Shown here one piece after another: positions 1-6,293 of a stretch of 12,928 nucleotides of DNA. Source of the DNA: an uncultured Thermoguttaceae bacterium (lineage in GTDB: Bacteria; Planctomycetota; Planctomycetia; Pirellulales; Thermoguttaceae); the NCBI GenBank assembly GCA_934725735.1, contig CAKVCP010000056.1, positions 1-12,928 of the forward strand, given 5' to 3'. Within the stretch, counting starts at the first letter, position 1, and the number at the start of each line of letters is the position of its first letter. Both the position numbers and the translations under genes were made by a program. Under the pieces are notes generated by a model, which saw nothing but the letters and a program-made list of their open reading frames with translations, was not told the origin of the DNA and did no database searches.

Positions 1-338
1 GCCTTTAAGACATATTGCCGCGGAAGTTTGTCGAAGGAGATTTCTTCTGGATTGTCCCAAACGCCATAGTTTTTAACCAGAAAGCGCGATCCAATCGTCT
101 TTTCGACGTAGGCTCGAACTTCATATTTATCGGTATACTGCGTCAGATTATCCTCGTTCGCAAAAACCTTTCGCGCAAGTATATGCTCGTTAAAGGTCTT
201 GGGACAATCCAGGTTGGCTTTCTTTCCCGTGCGCAGGCGATAAAGTATCTGATTATACCGTCTATCGCTAATCCGGGTATTCTTACGGAATATTTTAATA
301 AAAGCCTGCGTAATACAAATTCGGAATTTTTCTATCAT
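1..338 (-). CDS. TupA-like ATP-grasp ligase, N-terminal 112 residues, cut by the window edge
   Basis: The minus frame opens at ATG 338, preceded by GGAG with a 5-nt spacer, and stays open to base 1. The 112 visible residues show the N-terminal signature of the TupA-like ATP-grasp family: CPKTFNEHILARKVF near residues 45-58, then TDKYEVRAYVEKTIG at about 69-83, then NYGVWDNPEEISFDKLP and QYVLKA at the edge. The ATP-binding half lies outside the window. TupA is known from teichuronopeptide synthesis in alkaliphilic Bacillus, where an amino-acid polymer is joined to a glucuronic acid polymer. Here the gene starts 29 nt after a UDP-sugar 6-dehydrogenase that makes a uronic acid, which fits a role in amidating that uronic acid (inference). 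Part of the gene is AT-rich: I counted 19 G/C in bases 241-300. The family call is firm; the substrate is unknown. Confidence 0.85.
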   Translation of the reverse strand, partial: MIEKFRICITQAFIKIFRKNTRISDRRYNQILYRLRTGKKANLDCPKTFNEHILARKVFANEDNLTQYTDKYEVRAYVEKTIGSRFLVKNYGVWDNPEEISFDKLPRQYVLK

Positions 339-367
339 TACCGCTCCGTAGATTTACGATACTATCA

Positions 368-1690
368 TCACAGGCGCCAGTAACGATACCCAGCCTGGGC
401 CACAGTTTGTTTGTCAAAGAGGCTCTTGACGTCGACGAGCACCTTGTTGGCGGGGTCTGCGGCGCCAAAAAGTTTGGCGAGGCCTTCCATTCCCATCGCT
501 TTGAATTCATTATGGGCGACAGCCATGACGACGCAATCCGCGTCATGGACGTCGTCAAAGTCGACGAGTTTTACGCCATATTCGCGTTCCGCGTCTTCCG
601 CGTTTGCCACAGGGTCGATAACAAGCGGCTTAATACCGTATTCCTGCAACTTTTTGAGAACGTCGTTTACCTTGGAATTTCTTGTGTCGGGGCAATTCTC
701 CTTGAAGGTGATTCCCAAAACGACCACCTTGCAGTCGCGAGGCGCTTTGCCGGCAAGGACAAGTTGCTTAATCGTGGCGTCGGCGACAAAGGAGCCCATT
801 CCGTCGTTGACAATACGACCGTTGAGAATAATCTGGCTATGGTAGCCTAATCTTTCGGCTTCATAGGTAAAGTAGTAGGGATCGACGCCAATGCAGTGCC
901 CGCCGACCAAGCCGGGACGAAAACCGAGCGCGTTCCACTTCGTATTCATGCCGTCGACGACTTCGGCGGTGTCGATTCCCATACGGTCGAAAATCATCGC
1001 CAGTTCGTTCATAAACGCGATGTTAATGTCTCTCTGGCTGTTTTCTACGACTTTAACAGCTTCTGCGGTTTTGATACTGCTGACCTTATGCGTTCCAACC
1101 TTGATGACGACATTATAGACGTCGGAAATGACGGAGCAGCTTTCTTCATCCATACCGGAAACGATCTTTTTGATGTTTTCCAGGCGATGCACCTTATCGC
1201 CGGGATTGATTCGTTCCGGCGAATATCCGATTTTGAAGTCAACGCCGCACTTTAAACCGGACTCTTTTTCGAGAATCGGAATACAGATATCTTCCGTAAC
1301 GCCGGGATATACGGTGGATTCGTATACCACGATGGAGCCTTTGGTCAAGTTGCGACCCAAAATAGTCGACGCGCCTTCGACCGGAGCCAAGTCGGGCGTA
1401 TGGTCGATATTGACGGGAGTCGGGACGGCTACGATATGGAATTTTGCCTCTTTCAGTTTGGCCTCGTCGTAAGTAAATTCCACCGTCGAGGCTTTGATTA
1501 CTTCATCTCCCACTTCGTGCGTAGGATCGACGCCGGATTTATATAGCTCGATCTTTTTCTTGTTCAGGTCAAACCCGATCACTTTGACGTTGTGCTCGGC
1601 AAAGGCGACGGCGAGGGGCATCCCGACATAGCCTAACCCGATCAATGAAAGCTTCTCTTTTCCCGAGATTAAATCTTCATACAACGACAT
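368..1690 (-). CDS. tviB: UDP-N-acetyl-hexosamine 6-dehydrogenase, TviB/WbpO type
   Basis: Length is 440 aa, usual for the UDP-glucose/GDP-mannose dehydrogenase family. It would oxidise C6 of UDP-GlcNAc or UDP-GalNAc to the uronic acid with two NAD+. Visible motifs are the Rossmann loop GLGYVG (residues 18-23), VPTPV (89-93), YESTVYPG (123-130), Lys213 in the AVKVVENSQRDINIAFMNEL helix, the catalytic Cys266 in GGHCIGVDPYY, and GITFKENCPDTRNSKV (326-341) of the C-terminal UDP-binding domain. The NSQRDINIAFMNELAMIF stretch is typical of the TviB (Vi antigen) and WbpO branch rather than of Ugd. The ATG at 1690 follows AAGGAAGGA at good spacing. It lies 52 nt after the WbuB-like gene and 29 nt before the TupA-like gene. 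With the WbpP-type epimerase at 8540-9520 it could supply UDP-GalNAcA. GlcNAc versus GalNAc preference cannot be read from the sequence. Confidence 0.92.
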   Translation of the reverse strand: MSLYEDLISGKEKLSLIGLGYVGMPLAVAFAEHNVKVIGFDLNKKKIELYKSGVDPTHEVGDEVIKASTVEFTYDEAKLKEAKFHIVAVPTPVNIDHTPDLAPVEGASTILGRNLTKGSIVVYESTVYPGVTEDICIPILEKESGLKCGVDFKIGYSPERINPGDKVHRLENIKKIVSGMDEESCSVISDVYNVVIKVGTHKVSSIKTAEAVKVVENSQRDINIAFMNELAMIFDRMGIDTAEVVDGMNTKWNALGFRPGLVGGHCIGVDPYYFTYEAERLGYHSQIILNGRIVNDGMGSFVADATIKQLVLAGKAPRDCKVVVLGITFKENCPDTRNSKVNDVLKKLQEYGIKPLVIDPVANAEDAEREYGVKLVDFDDVHDADCVVMAVAHNEFKAMGMEGLAKLFGAADPANKVLVDVKSLFDKQTVAQAGYRYWRL

Positions 1691-1742
1691 TGTTCTTTTC
1701 CTTCCTTCTGTTTTTATCGTTTATCGCCAAGCGCAACTCTTA

Positions 1743-2948
1743 TTAGAAATGATTTGCTATTATATTATAACTCTCGCTGACGGAATACTTTTCATTCAAA
1801 ACCCGATATGCGTTATCCCCCATGGCTTTAAGGTCCGACGAACCGATGGAATCCACTATCTTCGTAAATTCTTCAGTAGAATTACTCTCGCACCACCAAC
1901 CAAAGCCGCCTTCAGTAATAACCTTTCCAATATCCGTATTTGGATCCGTACATGCCAACACGGGTATTTTGGCTTGCATATATGCCAAAAGCCGCGATGG
2001 GAAATTAGGAATCGTGAATCGATGATCTAGAAAAATCATTCCGACGTCGCAAGCAGCCACCAGGACGTCATAGTCATTCTTCGGAAGTCTTTTCATCAAT
2101 TTAACGTTGACGGGCTTTTCCGCTTTGATATAACTATCGAGTTTTCCAAACTCAGCGCCGTCTCCGACAATTAAAAAATACGCGTCGTCTCTATTCTTTT
2201 GGCTTTTCAAACACTCAATAAAAAAATCAATACCTTGAGGTTTTCCAAGATTTCCGCCATAGACTAATACTTTTTTGTCAGTCGGAATCCCATACTTTTT
2301 TCTGATCTCCTCACGCGTTTGGGCGTCGACGCTCATGTCGACAATATCGATGCTGTTGGGACACGTTTCAACGACGTTTTTACTCACTTCGGGATTATGC
2401 TCAAGGACATAATCGACGTTGGCTTGACTCATACACCCAATATAGTCGGATATTGCGTATAATTTAGACTCTTTCCTTCTAAAGTACTTATAGATGAAAG
2501 ATTTAGGCCCTGTTTTAGTAAACATGCCAAGATCTGCGGCATTTTGTGGAAAAATATCCTTTAGAAGCAAATAGGTTCTGGCTCCGTCCCTTTTTTTCAC
2601 ATACTCAATGCAATTGACTAAGGTAATAGGAGGAGTTGAGTACAGGATTAAATCAAACTTTACGCCTGAAAAATATTTTTTAATAGCCGACTTATATTGA
2701 GCGCTTATACGAAGCGTTGATATTCCCTTCTCAATTAAATTGGTTTTTGTAATGTTCCCAATCTTGACTTTAACAAGTTTTGCGCCGTCTTCCTCTACTA
2801 ATTCGGTATCTAAATTCTTTCGCTTCTCTCTGGAGCATACCACATAAACGTTATGATCGTTTTTGATAAACTCTCTCATTAAATCGGGATAGATTTCTCT
2901 ATGCCTTATACTCGGGAAGTCTCCTATCGAAAGAAATAGAATATTCAT
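1743..2948 (-). CDS. WbuB-like glycosyltransferase, GT4 family
   Basis: This 401-aa GT-B enzyme is expected to work at the cytoplasmic membrane face, adding a sugar to a lipid-linked acceptor. The N-terminal domain begins NILFLSIGDFPSIRHREIYPDL, as in WbuB (an N-acetylfucosamine transferase family). The C-terminal domain has VLVYGGNLGKPQGI (227-240), a Gly-Asp pair in LIVGDGAEFG (259-268), and the nucleotide-sugar region PNFPSRLLAYMQAKIPVLACTDP (314-336). As in WbuB relatives, the usual GT4 E-x7-E is not evident there. The start is ATG 2948, whose A is also the last base of the TGA stop of the upstream ATP-grasp gene, with AGAGGGA upstream; an in-frame TTG lies one codon earlier. The gene is far more AT-rich than the rest of the window: two 60-nt stretches I counted (2161-2220 and 2461-2520) are 35% and 30% G+C. 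Lysine is abundant. Donor and acceptor sugars are unknown. Confidence 0.88.
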   Translation of the reverse strand: MNILFLSIGDFPSIRHREIYPDLMREFIKNDHNVYVVCSREKRKNLDTELVEEDGAKLVKVKIGNITKTNLIEKGISTLRISAQYKSAIKKYFSGVKFDLILYSTPPITLVNCIEYVKKRDGARTYLLLKDIFPQNAADLGMFTKTGPKSFIYKYFRRKESKLYAISDYIGCMSQANVDYVLEHNPEVSKNVVETCPNSIDIVDMSVDAQTREEIRKKYGIPTDKKVLVYGGNLGKPQGIDFFIECLKSQKNRDDAYFLIVGDGAEFGKLDSYIKAEKPVNVKLMKRLPKNDYDVLVAACDVGMIFLDHRFTIPNFPSRLLAYMQAKIPVLACTDPNTDIGKVITEGGFGWWCESNSTEEFTKIVDSIGSSDLKAMGDNAYRVLNEKYSVSESYNIIANHF

Positions 2949-3913
2949 CAATTATCCCTCTTAATCATGACCTCATTGTACTTCATCATATATACGCCGT
3001 CGTCATACTTTCCGATGGAAGGCTCGTTCGCCTTTCCATTAAGGTTGTTGAGGATAAGCTTCATATGATCTACGCCGCTCTCAAAAGCATGAGGATAACC
3101 GCCTCCAAAGCGGGGATTGACCTCCGAGATATAATATTCTCCGTTCACGTCGAAAATATCGACGTCGATCTGACCGTTGTAACCTGCGTCCTTGACAAAG
3201 CGTTCAATGAGAGCGAAGAGCTTTTCATCTTTGAAGGAAACCGCTTTATCCGTTTCGCCGGCGCGCATCTTCAACTTTTTCTTTGTGAATATGGAGACCA
3301 CTTCGTGCGAAACCATGTCGATATACACGTCGGCGCCGATTTCTTGTCCGTCTAGAAACTCCTGAATCATCAGTCCGTCTTCATGGGCAAAGAGCAATTC
3401 GATCGTCTCCCTGTCATAAACCTTGGAGATAGAGACGCTGGCGCTTCCCCTTGCCGGTTTTACGAAGACGGGGTAGGTTGTCACCCCGGCGTCGACGTCC
3501 GCAAAGAAAGCTTCCTTATCCATGTAGGATTTAGCGCGCTTGTATCCGTGATTTTCGAGCCAGTGAAACATCTGAAATTTGTCCAAAGACATTTCGCATA
3601 GCGCATAGGACGAACCAATTACCGTCGTTCCAATCGCTTCAAATTTTTCTTTATTCTCCGCGAGAAGGGAAAGCTCCGGGTCAATGAGCGAAAGGACGCC
3701 GGTAATCTCTTCTTTCTTACAAATGTCCAATACGACGTCCAGATACTCAGGCGCGGTCATCTTCGGAACAAGATAGTATTTATCGGCCTCGTAGATCGCG
3801 GGGGCCAAATTGCTCATATCTGTCGCAACGACCTTTCCGGTTCCGTTTAACGTCTTGACGAAATACTGGACAATTTTATTTCGAGTTCCCGCGCTCAGTA
3901 TCAAAATGTTCAT
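2948..3913 (-). CDS. ATP-grasp ligase, CarB-like, of a polysaccharide locus
   Basis: This 321-aa protein has an ATP-grasp fold and joins a carboxylate, via acyl phosphate, to an amine or similar nucleophile. The N-terminal pre-ATP-grasp domain (about 1-105) starts NILILSAGTRNKIVQYF. The ATP-binding part shows Lys152 and the glycine-rich loop in VFVKPARGSASVSI (149-162), the hinge MIQEFLDGQEIGADVYID (182-199), and the metal ligands in YISEVNPRFGGGYPHAFESG (261-280), with Glu264 and Asn266. All core residues look intact, so it should be active. The ATG at 3913 follows AAGGGAGA with a short spacer. It lies 11 nt after the PglC-like gene and overlaps the WbuB-like gene by 1 nt, so it is probably translationally coupled to both. 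Genes of this kind recur in polysaccharide loci, but I know no established substrate. Amino-acid ligation to the neighbouring amino sugar is one possibility (inference). Confidence 0.82.
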   Translation of the reverse strand: MNILILSAGTRNKIVQYFVKTLNGTGKVVATDMSNLAPAIYEADKYYLVPKMTAPEYLDVVLDICKKEEITGVLSLIDPELSLLAENKEKFEAIGTTVIGSSYALCEMSLDKFQMFHWLENHGYKRAKSYMDKEAFFADVDAGVTTYPVFVKPARGSASVSISKVYDRETIELLFAHEDGLMIQEFLDGQEIGADVYIDMVSHEVVSIFTKKKLKMRAGETDKAVSFKDEKLFALIERFVKDAGYNGQIDVDIFDVNGEYYISEVNPRFGGGYPHAFESGVDHMKLILNNLNGKANEPSIGKYDDGVYMMKYNEVMIKRDN

Positions 3914-3924
3914 GAATATCTCCC

Positions 3925-4578
3925 TTACTTTGCCTGCATTTTGGAGCGTCTTTCCTCAGCGAAATTCGGTTCGACTTTATTGGTGTCAACCGCCACGTCC
4001 TCTTTCTTGACGAATTTTAGCGCGGTTTGAAGAATAATGCGCAGATCGCCTAAAAGTGTGATTTTCTTGACGTATTGAACGTCAAGCGCGAGACGATGAT
4101 CCCAATCAATAAAGTTTCTACCATTAACCTGAGCTAAGCCGCTAAGCCCCGGTCTGACGTCATGACGGCGGCGCTCTTCTTCGCTGTAGTAGGGCAGGTA
4201 TTGTATTGTCAGCGGACGAGGTCCGATCACGCTCATTTCGCCCTTTAAAATATTAAAGACTTCCGGCAATTCATCTAGACTCGTCGCCCTCAAGGCTCTT
4301 CCAAATTTCGTCAAACGAACTTCATCGGGCAAAAGATTTCCGTTTTCGTCTCGGGCGTCCGTCATCGTTCGGAATTTGTATAGCTTGAAGACCTTCTCGT
4401 TTTTTCCCGGACGTTCCTGTCTAAAGAGCACGGGACTACCCAGCTTAATTCTGACTAGAATCGCAACGAGAACGTAAAGCCACCAGAATACAAGCAACGC
4501 CGCAAGGCCGCAAAATATATCAAGCGCTCTCTTGAAATATTTTTCGTACGGCCCATATGGTTTATGCTGATTGTCCAT
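3925..4578 (-). CDS. PglC-type monotopic phosphoglycosyl transferase
   Basis: This is a small (217 aa) sugar-1-phosphate transferase that starts lipid-linked synthesis on undecaprenyl phosphate. It has one N-terminal membrane segment (residues 20-45) and a cytosolic catalytic domain. Motifs are KRALD (16-20), FRQERPGKN (52-60), FKLYKFRTMTD (64-74), the catalytic Asp102-Glu103 in TSLDELPEVFNILKG, VIGPRP (117-122), and RHDVRPGLSGLAQVNGR (138-154). The order and spacing follow Campylobacter PglC closely. An oddity is that the Ser-Pro break of the re-entrant helix is replaced by FWWLYV (31-36). I chose ATG 4578 because GGGGAAAG precedes it; an in-frame TTG at 4605 lacks that support. It follows the PglE-like gene by 217 nt and precedes the ATP-grasp gene by 11 nt. 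It heads the compact left-hand run and probably loads the product of the PglF/PglE-like pair. Confidence 0.92.
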   Translation of the reverse strand: MDNQHKPYGPYEKYFKRALDIFCGLAALLVFWWLYVLVAILVRIKLGSPVLFRQERPGKNEKVFKLYKFRTMTDARDENGNLLPDEVRLTKFGRALRATSLDELPEVFNILKGEMSVIGPRPLTIQYLPYYSEEERRRHDVRPGLSGLAQVNGRNFIDWDHRLALDVQYVKKITLLGDLRIILQTALKFVKKEDVAVDTNKVEPNFAEERRSKMQAK

Positions 4579-4795
4579 ATACTTTCCCCATTCTAGTCGA
4601 AACAACTTCCGTTTTCAATTCAAATCGCCTCAAGCCTTCCCTTGCTTCTAATTGCTTTTTGTCGTATTCCTCTTTCGTGATTTTATCGCGCGCCCCGAGC
4701 GATTGCCGAGACTCATGCCCCTGCGGAAAATTACGCTTCTTCTGAGCGCCTTTCCTACGGTTGGCAGAATTAGCGTCGCATCATTCGTCAATTCG
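4562..4795 (-). other. 217-nt gap holding a start-less open frame (4780-4562)
   Basis: Between the aminotransferase stop and the PglC-like start there is no recognisable gene. In the same frame as the aminotransferase, after its TGA and a second in-frame TGA at 4783-4781, the frame stays open for 72 codons to TAA 4564-4562, overlapping the next gene by 17 nt. It has no ATG or GTG until its last third and only late TTG codons. The conceptual peptide is strongly charged, for example KITKEEYDKKQLEAREGLRR. It matches no family I know and in particular shows no hexapeptide repeats of PglD. It could be a gene remnant or a chance open frame in purine-rich DNA. A weak 5-bp hairpin (4749-4733) is followed by AATTTT. 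Confidence 0.4.
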
Positions 4796-4798
4796 TCA
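4783..4798. repeat. Perfect 8-bp tandem repeat at the aminotransferase stop
   Basis: ATTCGTCA occurs twice in direct succession on the plus strand (4783-4790 and 4791-4798). The second copy includes the aminotransferase stop codon. It may be a slippage duplication or a small scar of rearrangement; at this length chance is also possible. Confidence 0.6.
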
Positions 4799-6055
4799 TT
4801 CAAAGCAGGAACGAACAATCTCAATTACGGCAGCCTGTTGTTCCTCAGTCATCTCAATAGCGCTCGGCAGGCACAGACCGCGGTCAAAAATATCCGCGCC
4901 GACGTCGACGCAACCGCCTGCGATATAGGCGTTCGTTCTGCAACGACCGGAACCTTCGCGCGTGATAAATTCGTGCGTTCGATATATCGGCTGCGCGTGC
5001 ATCGGCTTCCAAATTGGTCGCCCCTCGACGTTGTAGCTTGCCAGCGTTTCAAGGATTTCTGTCGGACAAGATTTTCCTTTTTCGGAAATATACAAGGCCT
5101 TTGAATCGTCTCTGACTTGTTTGCACATATAATCTTTGTCGATGATCATAGCGGAAAGCCAGTAGTTCGGCTCTGTGCCGGGGACAATAGGATTCATCTG
5201 AGCGGGCAAATCCTTAAATCCGTCGCGGTATCGTTCATAGATTGCTTTTTTCCGCGCAATGTGCTCTTCCAAATAAGGATACTGCCCCCGTACAACGCCG
5301 GCGATAACGTTGCTCATGCGGTAGTTGTAACCGACCTCCTCATGCTGATACCACGGGGCGTTTTCTCTTGCTTGGGTCGACCATTTGCGCACTTTGTTCG
5401 CAATTTCAATATCGTTTGTTAAAAAACAACCTCCCGACGAGCCTGTAATAATTTTGTTTCCATTATAACTGACGGCGGAATAATCGCCAAAGGAGCCGCA
5501 CTGTTTGCCGAAAATAGTCGCTCCCATCGCTTCGGCGGCGTCCTCCACCAAGATCGCGCCGTGTCGTTCGCAAATTTCCTTGATTAAATCCATTCGTCCA
5601 GGGAAACCGTACAGTTCAGCCGAAACGACCAATCTGACGTCGGGATACATTTCAAACGCCTTTTCCAACGCGACGGGGTCCATATTCCAGGACTCGGCTT
5701 CCGTATCGATAAAGACGGGAACGCCGCCTTCATATACGACGGGATTCAACGTGGCGTCGAAAGTCATATCCGAACAAAAAACGCGTTTCCCATCTAACGC
5801 TCCGCGGCTGACTGGGGCTCTGCCGTATAGCGTTTCGCCCGCGTGTTTCACGGCAAGGTGAAGCGCGGCGGTGCAACAAGATAGCGCGACAGCGTATTTC
5901 ATCCCCGCTTTTTGAGCGGCGATACGTTCAACTTCGTTGATATTTTCACCAACGGCGCTCATCCAATTTGTATCGTACGCCTGCTGAACGTATTTCATTT
6001 CGTCGCCGTGCATTGTCGGCGTGGCAAGCCAGATTTTTTTCTCGAACTTTTCCAT
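4796..6055 (-). CDS. PglE-like UDP-4-amino-sugar aminotransferase, DegT/DnrJ/EryC1 family
   Basis: This 419-aa PLP enzyme is expected to transfer the amino group of glutamate to C4 of a UDP-4-keto-6-deoxy sugar. Motifs are SCCTAALHLA (59-68), the Asp in VEDAAEAMGA (170-179), and the PLP lysine Lys201 in SYNGNKIITGSSGGC. WSTQARENAPWY and GYNYRMSN follow, then RPIWKPMHAQPIY, and the closing FDRGLCLPS. These match Campylobacter PglE block by block. The enzyme is slightly longer than PglE, partly from an insert near residues 76-90. The ATG at 6055 has only a weak GAG upstream. The gene sits between the 4,6-dehydratase gene (238 nt away) and the PglC-like gene (217 nt away). That keeps the pglF-pglE-pglC order but with wide gaps and no pglD. 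The likely product is UDP-2-acetamido-4-amino-2,4,6-trideoxyhexose; the exact stereochemistry is not readable. Confidence 0.92.
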   Translation of the reverse strand: MEKFEKKIWLATPTMHGDEMKYVQQAYDTNWMSAVGENINEVERIAAQKAGMKYAVALSCCTAALHLAVKHAGETLYGRAPVSRGALDGKRVFCSDMTFDATLNPVVYEGGVPVFIDTEAESWNMDPVALEKAFEMYPDVRLVVSAELYGFPGRMDLIKEICERHGAILVEDAAEAMGATIFGKQCGSFGDYSAVSYNGNKIITGSSGGCFLTNDIEIANKVRKWSTQARENAPWYQHEEVGYNYRMSNVIAGVVRGQYPYLEEHIARKKAIYERYRDGFKDLPAQMNPIVPGTEPNYWLSAMIIDKDYMCKQVRDDSKALYISEKGKSCPTEILETLASYNVEGRPIWKPMHAQPIYRTHEFITREGSGRCRTNAYIAGGCVDVGADIFDRGLCLPSAIEMTEEQQAAVIEIVRSCFE

Positions 6056-6293
6056 ATTTAATATCTCATACTTGACGTTTATGCGCCCGTCGGTTCAAAA
6101 TCTGTGATAAGAGCCTGGCGGCATACGCTCGTTACATAGACGGCTATCGCCTCGATCTTTTCTTAAACTCTTTCTTGAGGTTTGCGCGCATATAACTCAA
6201 CGACTGCATTTGCCGATTGGTAAAAAATCCGGCGATAGACGCGGCGCCGTCGTCGCCGTTGCGAACAAAAGCGCAAACTTGAGGAGGGATCGC
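6056..6293 (-). other. 238-nt gap with terminator and an in-frame open tail
   Basis: No gene is recognised here. Directly after the TAG stop of the dehydratase, the same frame continues for 49 sense codons to TAG 6146-6144 with no start codon until an ATG near its middle. That ATG could give a 21-residue basic peptide (MQSLSYMRANLKKEFKK...), but no Shine-Dalgarno sequence precedes it. The terminator-like hairpin at 6258-6222 lies inside this stretch and argues that it is not translated. Between 6143 and 6056 I find no convincing -35/-10 pair for the aminotransferase gene. Confidence 0.45.
6222..6258 (-). terminator. Intrinsic-terminator-like hairpin after the dehydratase gene
   Basis: On the minus strand, CGGCGA (6258-6253) pairs perfectly with TCGCCG (6235-6230). 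Inside it GACG pairs with CGTC across a small internal loop, closing a 6-nt loop, GCGCCG. Two bases later comes a run of six T (6227-6222). A ten-pair GC-rich stem followed by a T run, 35 nt after the TAG at 6294, is the form of a rho-independent terminator. Because the minus-strand genes continue downstream, it may attenuate rather than end transcription fully. Confidence 0.6.

Noticed and set aside
15..383. Plus-strand open frame of 122 codons at the left edge
   Set aside because: The minus strand here encodes a clear TupA-like N-terminus with a start and Shine-Dalgarno; the plus frame has no family features.
407..850. Plus-strand frames opposite the 6-dehydrogenase gene
   Set aside because: They are antisense shadows of a well-conserved gene, arising from its codon use.
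4727..4749. Hairpin GCGCT/AGCGT followed by AATTTT as a terminator after the aminotransferase gene
   Set aside because: The stem is only five pairs including one G-T pair, and the T run is short.
4562..4780. Decayed pglD in the aminotransferase-PglC gap
   Set aside because: The open frame shows no hexapeptide repeats or other PglD feature, so only the position is suggestive.
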